64,000 nucleotides of DNA from Bacillus altitudinis 41KF2b (GTDB lineage: Bacteria > Bacillota > Bacilli > Bacillales > Bacillaceae): assembly GCF_000691145.1 (NCBI RefSeq), contig NZ_ASJC01000007.1, forward strand, positions 1 to 64,000. The letters are read 5' to 3'. The translations under genes were made by a program, and so were the position numbers. Each line of letters opens with the position of its first letter. Positions within the stretch are counted from its first letter, which is position 1. The notes beneath the pieces are model-generated. The model was given only the letters and a program-made list of their open reading frames with translations. It was not told where the DNA came from and made no database searches. Positions 35,870 through 44,752 of this stretch are shown here, piece by piece.

Positions 35870-37363
35870 TTATCGATACTTTGCTAGACCCGCATGAATG
35901 TCTCTTGTGTATGTATAAATGCTTTGATACAAACGAAAGAGATGATCATATACATCGACATGCTGTTGATTTGGTGTAAATACGGCCGCTTGATGAATAA
36001 ACTGATCCGCGCACGCCTCAAGTGACTCGTACCAGCCGCATCCAACTGCTGCAAGCATCGCTGCACCTAACGCGGGCCCTTGCTCATTTTCAAGCTGAAT
36101 CACTTCAGCTTGAAAAATGTCTGCCTGCATTTGAAGCCATGTATGACTTCTCGCACCTCCACCAATGGACACAATAGCATCTATTCTTTTTCCGGCCTGC
36201 CTGAATAAAGCGATCGATTCATTTAATGAAAAAGTGATTCCTTCAAGCACAGCTCTAACCATATGCGCTTTTTCATGCCGGCTGTCTAATCCAATGAAGC
36301 TTCCACGAATGACTGAATCTGCATGAGGCGTTCTTTCCCCAACTAAATATGGCGTAAATAGCAATCCATTTGCGCCAGGCGCTATATCCTTTGCTCCGGC
36401 TAAAAGGGCTTTAAACGAATCATTTGGAGCAAGTAAAGATTTAATCCAATCGAGGCTATAACCTGCTGATAAAGTGACTCCCATTGTATAAAAAGCGTCT
36501 TTTTTTGCATGATGGAATAAATGCAAGTTTCCATTCAGCTCTCTGTTATGATTTTCTTCATAGGAAAGAATGACACCTGATGTGCCAATGCTGCATAATG
36601 TGTGACCTGATGATAAAATGCCGGCGCCAATGGCACCGCAAGCATTATCCGCTCCACCCGCAAAAACCTTCACCTCTTCTGTCATCCCGGTTTCCTTTGC
36701 GATCTGCGGCAAGAGTGTTCCAACCTCCGCCTCCGATGAAACGAGTGGCGGGCAAATACGAATCGGAATATCAAAGCTTTGACAAATCTCCTGACTCCAT
36801 GTTTGTTCTCCCATATCCAACAGTAACGTACCAGCCGCATCAGAATAGTCCATATGAATAGCGCCGGTTAATCGATATCTGACATAATCTTTTGGAAGTA
36901 AAAACAAATGGATTCGTTGATCAATTTCTGGTTCATGTTCCTTTACCCATAACAACTTTGGCAGTGTAAATCCTTCTAACGCCTGATTTTTTGTGATCGC
37001 TTGCAGCCTGCCTCCTAGCTTTTCTGTCATGCGCACGCATTGCGGTGTTGTTCTTGTGTCATTCCACAAGATGGCAGGCCTGAGCACCTGAAGGGATTCA
37101 TCCAATAAAACAAGTCCGTGCATTTGTCCAGAAAAACTGATGCCTTCTACCTGCATTGACTGAACAGGCTTTCTCTCCATAAGTTCTGTCATCGCGGCCA
37201 TCGTCTGCTCTACCCAGTCTTCAGGATTTTGCTCACAATAACCTGGTTTGCTTTGAATGAGGCGGTAAGATTTAGTCGTCTCGCAGCATACCTTCCCGCT
37301 CTCATCTACTAATATCGCTTTAACTCCGCTCGTTCCAAGATCAATTCCCATCACATACTTCAT
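35870..37363 (-). CDS. xylB: Xylulokinase
   Basis: 497 residues of the FGGY carbohydrate kinase family: N-terminal phosphate loop GIDLGTSGVKAIL, the substrate-binding region ISFSGQMHGLVLLD, the FGGY signature region GVILSYEENHN-type loop, and the C-terminal ATP motif GGGARSHTWLQMQADIF. It phosphorylates D-xylulose to xylulose 5-phosphate. It lies 33 bases downstream of xylA in the same operon, controlled by XylR through the xylA operators. Length matches B. subtilis XylB (499). Confidence 0.96.
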   Translation of the reverse strand: MKYVMGIDLGTSGVKAILVDESGKVCCETTKSYRLIQSKPGYCEQNPEDWVEQTMAAMTELMERKPVQSMQVEGISFSGQMHGLVLLDESLQVLRPAILWNDTRTTPQCVRMTEKLGGRLQAITKNQALEGFTLPKLLWVKEHEPEIDQRIHLFLLPKDYVRYRLTGAIHMDYSDAAGTLLLDMGEQTWSQEICQSFDIPIRICPPLVSSEAEVGTLLPQIAKETGMTEEVKVFAGGADNACGAIGAGILSSGHTLCSIGTSGVILSYEENHNRELNGNLHLFHHAKKDAFYTMGVTLSAGYSLDWIKSLLAPNDSFKALLAGAKDIAPGANGLLFTPYLVGERTPHADSVIRGSFIGLDSRHEKAHMVRAVLEGITFSLNESIALFRQAGKRIDAIVSIGGGARSHTWLQMQADIFQAEVIQLENEQGPALGAAMLAAVGCGWYESLEACADQFIHQAAVFTPNQQHVDVYDHLFRLYQSIYTYTRDIHAGLAKYR

Positions 37364-37396
37364 GTGTTCACTCCTTCAAAACATCAGCCCGCTCCA

Positions 37397-38734
37397 TTAA
37401 TCTTCTAACAAATATTGATTCAATCTGGCTTTCAGCTGTTCCTCTCTGCCAGATTCGTTTCTGATGAGCGGATGTTTCAGTGCATATTCTTCTAATGTAT
37501 GAAAGTTTGCCTTTCCTTCTGAAATCTCCCGTCCAATTCCTTCAGAAAAACTGCGGTACCGGTGCTTGATCACATCTTCAAACACACGGTCTTCTATGAG
37601 TCTATGAGCCACCCGCAGCCCTTTTGCGAATGCATCCATCCCCGCAATATGGGCATACAGAAGATCTTCCAGTTCAAAGGAGGCTCTTCTGACTTTTGCA
37701 TCAAAATTGAGACCGCCTGTTCCAAGTCCGCCATTTTGCAAAATTTCATACATGGCGAGTGTTGTGGCATATAAATCCGTTGGGAATTCATCTGTGTCCC
37801 ATCCTAGAAGGGAGTTTCCTTGGTTGGCATCAACGGAACCGAGCAGTCCATGAATTCTTGCTACACGCAGCTCATGCTCAAACGTATGACCCGCTAATGT
37901 CGCATGATTGGCCTCGATATTTAATTTAAAGTGTATATCCAATCCATATTGTTTTAAAAAGGCGATCGATGTCGCTGCATCCGTATCATATTGATGAGTT
38001 GTCGGTTCCTTCGGCTTTGGCTCAATTAAAAATTGACCTGTAAATCCAATTTCTTTTGCATAATCGACCGCCATATGCAAAAAGGTCGCCAAATGGTCAA
38101 GCTCTCTTTTCATATCTGTATTCAGCAGTGTGTCGTAACCTTCTCGTCCTCCCCAGAAAACATAATTTTCTGCGCCGAGTTCCTTTGCTGTTTCGATGCC
38201 CTTTTTCACTTGTGCTGCTGCATAGGCAAATACATCTGCATGACAGGATGTCGCTGCACCGTGAACAAATCTTGGATGCTTAAACATATTAGCCGTGTTC
38301 CATAGAAGACGAACCCCGCTTTGCTGCATGTAATCTTTCATTCTTTCTATGATGATGTCTAACTGTTGATTGGTCTCTTGAAGCGTGTCGCCCTCTGGTG
38401 CAATATCACGGTCATGGAATGAAAAATACGGGACATCCAATAGATCAAAGAGCTGAAAAGCCACTTCCAATCTAGCCTTCGCCAAATCCATTCCACTATA
38501 AGAATCCCATGCCCTTTTCATCGTGCCAGTTCCAAACATGTCTGTTCCATCAGCAGTCAATGTATGCCAATAAGCGACGGAGAATCGCAGGTGATCTTTC
38601 ATTGATTTTCCGCCAATCATTTCGCTCGGATTATAATATTTAAATGCGAATGGGTTCTTTGAATGTTTTCCTTCATATTGAATGTTGCCAATCCCTTGTA
38701 AACTACTTAACGAAGTCATATTTGATTTGACCAT
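37397..38734 (-). CDS. xylA: Xylose isomerase
   Basis: 445 residues of the class II xylose isomerases with an extended N-terminus. It converts D-xylose to D-xylulose using two divalent metal ions. Active-site segments are [13 protein letters not shown] (catalytic His-Asp), [16 protein letters not shown], the metal-binding [16 protein letters not shown], and [19 protein letters not shown]. Start ATG preceded by a GGGGGAA ribosome site. It is the first gene of xylAB, divergent from xylR across two xylO-like operators. Confidence 0.97.
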   Translation of the reverse strand: MVKSNMTSLSSLQGIGNIQYEGKHSKNPFAFKYYNPSEMIGGKSMKDHLRFSVAYWHTLTADGTDMFGTGTMKRAWDSYSGMDLAKARLEVAFQLFDLLDVPYFSFHDRDIAPEGDTLQETNQQLDIIIERMKDYMQQSGVRLLWNTANMFKHPRFVHGAATSCHADVFAYAAAQVKKGIETAKELGAENYVFWGGREGYDTLLNTDMKRELDHLATFLHMAVDYAKEIGFTGQFLIEPKPKEPTTHQYDTDAATSIAFLKQYGLDIHFKLNIEANHATLAGHTFEHELRVARIHGLLGSVDANQGNSLLGWDTDEFPTDLYATTLAMYEILQNGGLGTGGLNFDAKVRRASFELEDLLYAHIAGMDAFAKGLRVAHRLIEDRVFEDVIKHRYRSFSEGIGREISEGKANFHTLEEYALKHPLIRNESGREEQLKARLNQYLLED

Positions 38735-38758
38735 AAGTGATTCCCCCTATATATTCAC

Positions 38759-38804
38759 TTAGTAAGTTGATTCAACAAACAAATGAACGAGTTGACCAAC
38801 TAAT
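38759..38804. promoter_or_regulatory. Two xylO-like XylR operators upstream of xylA
   Basis: Operator 1 (38759-38784) begins TTAGTAAGTTG and ends CAACAAACAAAT, matching the two halves of B. subtilis xylO (TTAGTTTGTT...AACAAACTAAT). Operator 2 (about 38782-38804) contains the perfect palindrome AGTTGACCAACT (38790-38801) and ends CAACTAAT. They overlap slightly, as the tandem operators of B. subtilis and B. megaterium do. Confidence 0.75.
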
Positions 38805-38850
38805 CTCTTTGAATTTTCCATATTTTTTAGTTTTTTAGAAATATTTTCGT

Positions 38851-38856
38851 TATAAT
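38851..38856 (+). promoter_or_regulatory. xylR -10 element
   Basis: Perfect TATAAT on the plus strand 91 bases before the xylR start; no good -35 (best TAGTTT, 17 bases upstream). I could not place the xylA promoter with confidence on the other strand. Confidence 0.5.
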
Positions 38857-38947
38857 AAAGTGAAAAGCATGTTTTATAGAGAATGAACTCGACAAAAAAT
38901 GGCTTTTCTTCACTTAATCTAAAGACGAAACAAATGGAGTGGATACA

Positions 38948-40108
38948 ATGGATATTGCGGATCAGAACTTTGTGAAAAAAATAAATCAAAAGCTATTGCT
39001 AAACGAAATTCTGCACCATGCACCAATTTCCAGAGCAAAATTATCTGAACGCACTGGGTTAAATAAATCGACCGTTTCTTCTCAAGTGAGTACATTAATG
39101 AAAGAACATCTTGTTTATGAAATCGGTCAAGGTGAATCTAGCGGCGGAAGAAGACCCGTGCTTCTCATGTTTAATAAACGTGCAGGTTACTCTATCGGCA
39201 TTGATGTCGGTGTTGATTATGTCAACGGCATTTTAACAGACCTTGAAGGGTCGATTATTCATGATGAGCAGCTCAAGCTCCCATCCAGCACACCTGATGT
39301 GACCGTCCGAATATTAATTGAATTGATTCAGCAGTTACGTTCACACATTCCTTCTTCTCCATACGGGCTGATTGGTATAGGGATTTGTATACCAGGTCTG
39401 GTCGATGCAGATGAACAAATTGTGTTTACGCCTCATTCAAAATGGAAAAATGTCGATCTAAAAACAAGTCTCCAAGACACATTCCAAGTACCGGTTTTTA
39501 TCGAGAATGAAGCAAATGCCGGTGCGTACGGTGAAAAAATCTTCGGTGCTGCTAAACATTATGACCATCTGATCTATGCAAGTATCGGCACTGGTATTGG
39601 AATAGGCATCATTATCAATCATCATTTATATAGAGGCACAAACGGTTTTTCTGGTGAAATGGGACATATGACGATCGACTTTAATGGACCGACATGTAGC
39701 TGCGGAAATCGTGGTTGCTGGGAACTGTATGCATCTGAGAAGGCACTGTTCCAATCGCTCCAAACAGATGGTCAGCCATTCACCTATCAAGATATTGAGC
39801 GGCTGGCGAAGTTAAATGATATGAAGACACTCAATGCCTTGCGTAACTTTGGCTTTTACATTGGGGTAGGTCTCACAAACGTTCTGCATACCTTCAACCC
39901 ACAAGCCGTTATTTTACGAAACAAGGTCATTGAATCTGAGCAGGCCGTTCTAAGTGTCATTCAAGATGAAGTATCCTCTAGAATGGATGCACAATTCAGC
40001 TCACGGGTGGAGCTGCTCCCTTCGTCATTAGGACAAAACGCACCAGCCTTAGGGATGACATCTCTTGTCACTGAAGCTTTTTTGCGTGATGTCACGCCTT
40101 CACCATAA
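38948..40108 (+). CDS. xylR: Xylose repressor, ROK family
   Basis: 386 residues from the ATG at 38948 with GGAG eight bases upstream; an in-frame GTG at 38939 is inside that site. N-terminal winged helix-turn-helix (ILHHAPISRAKLSERTGLNK, STVSSQVSTLMKE), then the ROK sugar-kinase-like domain with the zinc motif CSCGNRGCWE and GIDVGVDYVNGILTD. It is closely similar to B. subtilis XylR along its whole length. It represses xylAB and xynPB when xylose is absent; xylose releases it. It is divergent from xylA and has a terminator overlapping the end of xynB. Confidence 0.97.
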   Translation: MDIADQNFVKKINQKLLLNEILHHAPISRAKLSERTGLNKSTVSSQVSTLMKEHLVYEIGQGESSGGRRPVLLMFNKRAGYSIGIDVGVDYVNGILTDLEGSIIHDEQLKLPSSTPDVTVRILIELIQQLRSHIPSSPYGLIGIGICIPGLVDADEQIVFTPHSKWKNVDLKTSLQDTFQVPVFIENEANAGAYGEKIFGAAKHYDHLIYASIGTGIGIGIIINHHLYRGTNGFSGEMGHMTIDFNGPTCSCGNRGCWELYASEKALFQSLQTDGQPFTYQDIERLAKLNDMKTLNALRNFGFYIGVGLTNVLHTFNPQAVILRNKVIESEQAVLSVIQDEVSSRMDAQFSSRVELLPSSLGQNAPALGMTSLVTEAFLRDVTPSP

Positions 40109-40127
40109 TTGAATACATGTTAAAGAG

Positions 40128-40157
40128 AGACAGCCTTTAGAGTGTTGTCTTTTTTTA
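40128..40157 (+). terminator. Terminator of xylR
   Basis: AGACAGC pairs with GTTGTCT (one G-U) around nine bases, followed by seven T. It overlaps the stop of the convergent xynB. Confidence 0.65.
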
Positions 40158-41762
40158 TTCAGTTGTTTCTTCGTATCGAAAATACTTAAAATCGGCAGGC
40201 AGACGTTCGCCGCTTGTGTCTTGGCACTGCATTCCGACAAAAGCCCCTGTAAAGAACCCCCCTCCTCGAATAAAATCATCTGATAAATGGGTCGATTCAA
40301 GCGGTACATCTATTTTTTCCCACTCTTGTTGATCAAAAGAATAAGAATACGTGTACGTCTCTCTCTGAACGGTCACTTTTAAATGCACATACGGAATCTC
40401 GTCTGGGATGATGATTTTTTTGATTAGCGGCTGAGAAAAGGCCAGATTTTCACACACAGATAACTCGAGGATACGGCCAAGCGCCTCGTCATAAGTCACC
40501 TGAAGTGCAGTCCAATTTTCCGTATTATAATAATTCACAAGACCTGCCGCTTGCTGAAAGTTTTTCGGAAAGAAGGAAACCGCTGTCTCTGCTTCAAAAT
40601 AAAAGCTTTGCCAGCGCCTCGCAACAAACGCTTGGGTAAATTTAGACGTTAAAGATTCCTGCCCATACAGCCTTAAATGATGAGGATTTTCCGTCACTGA
40701 ACCAATCTGATCCGTAAATGGGATTCTTAATGTTTGAAAATGTCTATTTAACGATGAATCTTTAAATTCATCGACTATGTGATAGGTTGGAGAGAACTCT
40801 TTTACGCTCATCGCAGGCGCTTCAACCTCTAGGAGCCCCTCTTTTCCGCCTACCACATACGGCCAGCCATCTTTCCATTCAAGCTTTTGTATGGCTGTCT
40901 CTCTTCCTAAAGGGCACCAGCCTCTTTGCTGAAAAATGGATTCCTTACTTGAATGAATTGGACGGCCAGTCAGATGAGCCAAATACCATTCATTTGTATG
41001 CGTTTGTACAATGGAAGCATGCCCGCATTTTTGTAGTGGATGGCTAGGCGCGTGAAAAGCCGTTAAAATTGGGTTGTCAGGATGAACCTCATACGGCCCA
41101 TCAATACGCGAGGAACGGGCGATTGTGGCTGCATGTTCGTAACGTGTTCCCCCTTCAGCTGTTAATAAATAATAGACATCATTGATGTAATAAAGATGCG
41201 GGGCTTCTGTCAGTTTGATTGGCGTGCCTTTAAAAATGACCTTCCGTTCACCGACCAGTTTTTTTTCAGATACACTATATTCCTGTAAGGCTATACCTGC
41301 AAAAGAATGATGTTTTTCTCGATGGTCCCACAGCATATTCAACACGTATTTCTTTCCGCTTGGATCATGGAACAAGGAAGGATCAAACCCAGAACTATTG
41401 AGTCGAACCGGATCGCTCCACTCGCCATCTACTGCATCAGCTGTGACCAAATAATTATGACCATCCTTAAACGGACCATCTACTACTTTAATATCTGAAT
41501 AGATGAGCCAAAACTGACCATCCGCATAACTTAAACACGGCGCCCAAACCCCGCCGGAATCAGGATTTCCTTTCATATCGAGTTGAGAAATTTTTTGCAA
41601 GGGACGCGCGGCGAGCCGCCAGTGGACGAGATCCTTTGAGTGATAAATTTGCACCCCCGGGAACCATTCAAATGTAGAAACCGCCATGTAATAGTCCTCT
41701 CCCGCACGGCAAATACTTGGGTCAGGGTTAAACCCTTTGAGCACTGGATTGGTAATGTTCAT
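40155..41762 (-). CDS. xynB: Beta-xylosidase, GH43
   Basis: 535 residues: N-terminal five-bladed propeller GH43 domain (about 1-310) and C-terminal beta-sandwich. Catalytic acids are Asp15 in [12 protein letters not shown], the pKa-modulating Asp in [10 protein letters not shown] and the Glu in [16 protein letters not shown]. No signal peptide, so it hydrolyses imported xylo-oligosaccharides in the cytosol to xylose. It lies 24 bases after xynP, forming xynPB. Length matches B. subtilis XynB (533) and the known B. pumilus enzyme. Confidence 0.96.
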   Translation of the reverse strand: MNITNPVLKGFNPDPSICRAGEDYYMAVSTFEWFPGVQIYHSKDLVHWRLAARPLQKISQLDMKGNPDSGGVWAPCLSYADGQFWLIYSDIKVVDGPFKDGHNYLVTADAVDGEWSDPVRLNSSGFDPSLFHDPSGKKYVLNMLWDHREKHHSFAGIALQEYSVSEKKLVGERKVIFKGTPIKLTEAPHLYYINDVYYLLTAEGGTRYEHAATIARSSRIDGPYEVHPDNPILTAFHAPSHPLQKCGHASIVQTHTNEWYLAHLTGRPIHSSKESIFQQRGWCPLGRETAIQKLEWKDGWPYVVGGKEGLLEVEAPAMSVKEFSPTYHIVDEFKDSSLNRHFQTLRIPFTDQIGSVTENPHHLRLYGQESLTSKFTQAFVARRWQSFYFEAETAVSFFPKNFQQAAGLVNYYNTENWTALQVTYDEALGRILELSVCENLAFSQPLIKKIIIPDEIPYVHLKVTVQRETYTYSYSFDQQEWEKIDVPLESTHLSDDFIRGGGFFTGAFVGMQCQDTSGERLPADFKYFRYEETTE

Positions 41763-41786
41763 TGAATTTCCTCCTCTTTCAGAGAG

Positions 41787-43178
41787 CTACATTTTAAAGT
41801 CGTCCATATGATCGATATACACCTTGTCTCTATTCTCAAGCTCTCGTATGACTTTTTTATGTTTTTCTTCATCTAGGTTATAAAAATTAATATCAACCAT
41901 CGCTAAAATGAGTAAGCATACAGGAATCACCGTTGTCGTGATTAAAATGCCCAGTAAAGCTTCTGGTGTTTGCACTTGATTTGCAATATAACCAAATCGG
42001 TCAAGGACAAGCCCTGGAACGATGCCGCCTAAGGCCATCCCAAATTTAAAGAAGAAGCCAATCACTGCGTAGATCAGTCCACCCATTCTTTTCCCTGTTT
42101 TATATTCGCCATATTCAACGGTTTCAGGAATGAGTGCCCACATGTAAGCACCTGCTGTAATACTCCCTGCAGCCGCAACGAGCCTGAAAATAAGTATTAA
42201 AGTGATTTGACTCGGCGGGATCACAAGTAAGGCAAGAAGGCCTACAATATTCAGCAATAATGAATAATTCAGCAGCTTTTTCTTTCCTAACAACTTGTGT
42301 AGCTTAGGGATAAACGGCAACACCATTAAAGCTGGCAGACTGCCAATCAGGCCGTACCACTTCACTAAATCCTCTCTGCCGAGGTTATACGTCACATAAT
42401 AGATCCCGACTGAGTTGCTGATCGAGTTCACACCAAAGATAATGATAAAGAAAATGCTTAACACAACAAGCGGACGATTCACTCGTAACTGGACAAAGAG
42501 ATCACTGAACTTGATCTTTTCCTCTGGCTTTTGAAGCGTGACGCGCTCATTCGTACTTTTAAAACAGAAAATCAGTAATCCGCCCCCAAGTACGCCGAGA
42601 AATGCCATCGTGATCTGCCAGCCAAGTGCTGTATTTCCTGTTGTATCACTCAAAAACGTCGCAAGAAACGGAACAAAAAAAGCAACAACTAAACCACCGA
42701 GATTTGCAAAAAGCATACGAACAGACGTAATACTGACGACCTCTTGGTTATTTCTTGTCATTGCGGAAGTTAAAGCACCATAAGGAACATTGATGAACGT
42801 GTATGTAAGCGATAAACCAACATACGTGATGTACGCATAAATGAGTTTTCCCATTTCGGAAAAATCCGGTGTCGTAAAACAAAGAATGGCAAGAACGGCA
42901 AAAGGTAACGCACCAAATAACAAATAAGGTCTAAACCGGCCAAAACGGCTGTTCGTTCGGTCAACCATCGCCCCAATAAACGGATCTGCAAGCGCATCGA
43001 TGGCCCGAACCACCAAAAACATCGTCCCTGCTGCTGCTGCTGATAATCCATACACATCCGTATAAAAAAATAATAGATACGTAGAGACAGTTGCATAAAT
43101 TAAATTACATGCGAAATCTCCTGAAGCATACCCCACTTTTTCAGACATACGAATCTTCTTTAAATTCTCACTCACCAT
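41787..43178 (-). CDS. xynP: Xyloside/xylo-oligosaccharide symporter, GPH family
   Basis: 463 residues with 12 membrane segments of the glycoside-pentoside-hexuronide:cation symporter family. Signatures include KVGYASGDFACNLIYATVS at the N-terminus, DALADPFIGAMVDRTNSRFGRFRPYLLFG and the late loop PETVEYGEYKTGKRMGGLIY. It imports xylo-oligosaccharides for XynB. First gene of xynPB. Transcription starts about 215 bases upstream at a strong promoter overlapped by xylO, with a cre in the leader, so it is under both XylR and CcpA. Confidence 0.94.
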   Translation of the reverse strand: MVSENLKKIRMSEKVGYASGDFACNLIYATVSTYLLFFYTDVYGLSAAAAGTMFLVVRAIDALADPFIGAMVDRTNSRFGRFRPYLLFGALPFAVLAILCFTTPDFSEMGKLIYAYITYVGLSLTYTFINVPYGALTSAMTRNNQEVVSITSVRMLFANLGGLVVAFFVPFLATFLSDTTGNTALGWQITMAFLGVLGGGLLIFCFKSTNERVTLQKPEEKIKFSDLFVQLRVNRPLVVLSIFFIIIFGVNSISNSVGIYYVTYNLGREDLVKWYGLIGSLPALMVLPFIPKLHKLLGKKKLLNYSLLLNIVGLLALLVIPPSQITLILIFRLVAAAGSITAGAYMWALIPETVEYGEYKTGKRMGGLIYAVIGFFFKFGMALGGIVPGLVLDRFGYIANQVQTPEALLGILITTTVIPVCLLILAMVDINFYNLDEEKHKKVIRELENRDKVYIDHMDDFKM

Positions 43179-43253
43179 GAGTTTTCTCCCTTCTTCACTT
43201 AGCCTCTTCTAACGGACAGATGGTGCAGGGCAGCAGCAATCAATAGGTCGAAA

Positions 43254-43267
43254 ATAAAGCGCTTTCA
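43254..43267. promoter_or_regulatory. cre site in the xynPB leader
   Basis: Minus strand TGAAAGCGCTTTAT matches the cre core TGWAANCGNTNWCA except at the last two positions. It is about 140 bases downstream of the predicted start, as expected for a CcpA roadblock. Confidence 0.6.
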
Positions 43268-43368
43268 ATTCGTTGTAAAAATGAAGCTGAACAGCTCTTT
43301 CTTTCAGCTTAGCCCACATAGCAGCAAATCATGTGCTTTAAACAATAGATCAATAGATGATCGCTATC

Positions 43369-43394
43369 TTAGTTTATCGATTAAACAAACTAAG
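43369..43394. promoter_or_regulatory. xylO operator of xynPB
   Basis: 26 bases with outer arms TTAGTTT and AAACAAACTAAG, matching the xylO consensus almost fully. It lies 9 bases downstream of the -10 and covers the transcription start. Confidence 0.85.
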
Positions 43395-43402
43395 ATGAAT
43401 TC

Positions 43403-43431
43403 ATTTTATAAAATATGATCTGACTTTTCAA
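43403..43431 (-). promoter_or_regulatory. xynPB promoter
   Basis: Minus strand -35 TTGAAA (43431-43426), 17-base spacer, -10 TAAAAT (43408-43403), immediately upstream of xylO. Confidence 0.8.
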
Positions 43432-43541
43432 TATTTTTCGAAAAAATAATCCAAATAATTGATTTCTTGTCATTTTTTCTAAGATATGAGGAGATGAACC
43501 TTCTTTTTATCTTCCAAAAACAAAGAGAACTCAAATAATGG

Positions 43542-43570
43542 TTGCATTCATACCAATCCCATGCTATATT
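43542..43570 (+). promoter_or_regulatory. Promoter of the candidate small RNA
   Basis: -35 TTGCAT (43542-43547), 17-base spacer, -10 TATATT (43565-43570). There is no protein start with a ribosome site between it and the terminator at 43663-43694. Confidence 0.65.
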
Positions 43571-43576
43571 AATCAA

Positions 43577-43694
43577 GCGATGAGCTGAATTGTGTAAGTC
43601 GGGTAACACGTCTCTTTGAGACACACACGAATGTGGCGTGTGGTTATTCCGCCTCAATACGCAAAAGACATCTTCTGATGAAGATGTCTTTTTT
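43577..43694 (+). ncRNA. Candidate structured small RNA of about 118 nt
   Basis: A promoter at 43542-43570 and a strong terminator at 43663-43694 (AAAAGACATCTTC / GAAGATGTCTTTT, loop TGAT, T run) frame a short unit with no open reading frame that has a ribosome site. The body can fold: GTCTC-TTT-GAGAC forms a hairpin near 43610-43622, enclosed by CGGGTAACACG (from about 43599) pairing with bulges to CGTGTGGTTATTCCG (to about 43652). The RNA ends next to the stop of the convergent csaA. I do not recognise it as a known Bacillus sRNA; a cis-acting leader is unlikely because no gene follows on this strand before 44273. Confidence 0.55.
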
Positions 43695-43695
43695 C

Positions 43696-44028
43696 TTACC
43701 CTATTTTGGTGCCATTTTCAACCGGCTCATCGGTGGCAAGCAGGACAACGTCTTCTTTTGACGGCATGCCTCCTAAGACAAGCACCTCTGATTTAAACCC
43801 GGCAATTCTTCTTGGCGGGAAATTGACCACTGCAATAATTTGTTTCCCAGTGAGATTCTCAGCCTGATAACGTTTTGTCAGCTGTGCACTAGATTGTTTT
43901 ATGCCAATCTCATCCCCAAAGTCAATCTTCAGCTTGAAAGCAGGCACTCTCGCTTCTGCAAAGAACTCTGCTTCTACTATCGTCCCAACACAAATGTCTA
44001 ATGCTAAAAACTGTTCAATATCTGCCAT
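43696..44028 (-). CDS. csaA: CsaA, tRNA-binding-domain chaperone
   Basis: 110 residues from the ATG at 44028 ([17 protein letters not shown]), preceded by an AAGGGAGAGAG site; the frame opens 42 bases earlier without a ribosome site. The whole protein is one OB-fold tRNA-binding domain ([38 protein letters not shown]), with the length of B. subtilis CsaA. CsaA has export-related chaperone activity and binds preproteins and SecA in vitro; homologues are dimeric. Single gene. Confidence 0.94.
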   Translation of the reverse strand: MADIEQFLALDICVGTIVEAEFFAEARVPAFKLKIDFGDEIGIKQSSAQLTKRYQAENLTGKQIIAVVNFPPRRIAGFKSEVLVLGGMPSKEDVVLLATDEPVENGTKIG

Positions 44029-44272
44029 TAGAATCTCTCTCCCTTTCAATCTTTCATAAAAGATGACCACTTGTCTTCCACTAATTTCTTAATTGTAGCA
44101 CACCCTACTCTTCTAAAAGAAAGGGTTAAAAAGACTATTCATTGAAAATCCTTTTTAGTTTACATAATCATTTTATAGTAGTCTATTAAATATTTGCATC
44201 ATGAAAATGAATTCGGTAAAATGGCAAATAATCCTACTGCTTCCTCCCAAATATATCAGGGAGGGTTAACAC

Positions 44273-44752
44273 TTGTTTACATTATCAGATATGTGGACGT
44301 TTTGCTGGTCGTTTTTCGTCATTCTTCCTATCGTTGCCATCTTGCATCAGCTGGGCCATATTGTAGTCGCATGGCTGTTTGGAGCAAAGGTTTCGTTTGC
44401 ACTTGGCCGAGGCAAAAAAGTATTGAAAATAGGCGTCGTTGAAATTAGAAGAATCTATTTTCTAGATGCATTTTGCCACTATGAAGAAATGAGGAGAAAT
44501 AACCGTTTCTCACACATACTTGTCTACTTAGGCGGATCATTATGCAACCTGCTCAGTGTTCTCATATTGAATACAATGATCGCCAATGATTTCCTGCCAG
44601 AACATCAATTTTTCTATCAATTTGCTTACTTCTCAGTCTACTATGTATTTTTTGCTTTACTGCCAGTACAGTATGCAGATCATCATCCGAGTGATGGGCA
44701 AGCGATTGTGAACATCATTCGTCACGGTGAACCATGCGACATCATTGACTAA
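44273..44752 (+). CDS. Membrane protein with altered M50 (site-2 protease-like) motifs
   Basis: 159 residues from a TTG at 44273 with GGGAGGG seven bases upstream. About four membrane segments are predicted (residues 8-35, 80-105, 112-130 and 118-140 region). The first carries ILHQLGHIVVAWLFG, where M50 peptidases have HExxH; here the catalytic Glu is Gln (HQLGH). Near the C-terminus VQYADHHPSDGQAI resembles the second M50 motif N/D-P-x-D-G. The fold is therefore probably that of an intramembrane metalloprotease retaining the metal-binding histidines but lacking the general base. Function unknown. It stands alone, converging on yndJ, whose stop overlaps its own by four bases. Confidence 0.7.
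   Translation: MFTLSDMWTFCWSFFVILPIVAILHQLGHIVVAWLFGAKVSFALGRGKKVLKIGVVEIRRIYFLDAFCHYEEMRRNNRFSHILVYLGGSLCNLLSVLILNTMIANDFLPEHQFFYQFAYFSVYYVFFALLPVQYADHHPSDGQAIVNIIRHGEPCDIID

Larger units (their letters stand above)
43179..43695. other. Intergenic region between xynP and csaA
   Basis: 517 bases without a protein gene. The left half holds the xynP leader with a cre, the xylO operator and the xynP promoter. The right half holds a separate rightward transcription unit, a probable small RNA (43577-43694) with its own promoter and terminator. Confidence 0.75.

Noticed and set aside
43406..43657. 83-codon minus-strand frame between xynP and csaA
   Set aside because: It runs antisense through the small RNA candidate and overlaps the xynP promoter; no ribosome site and atypical composition.
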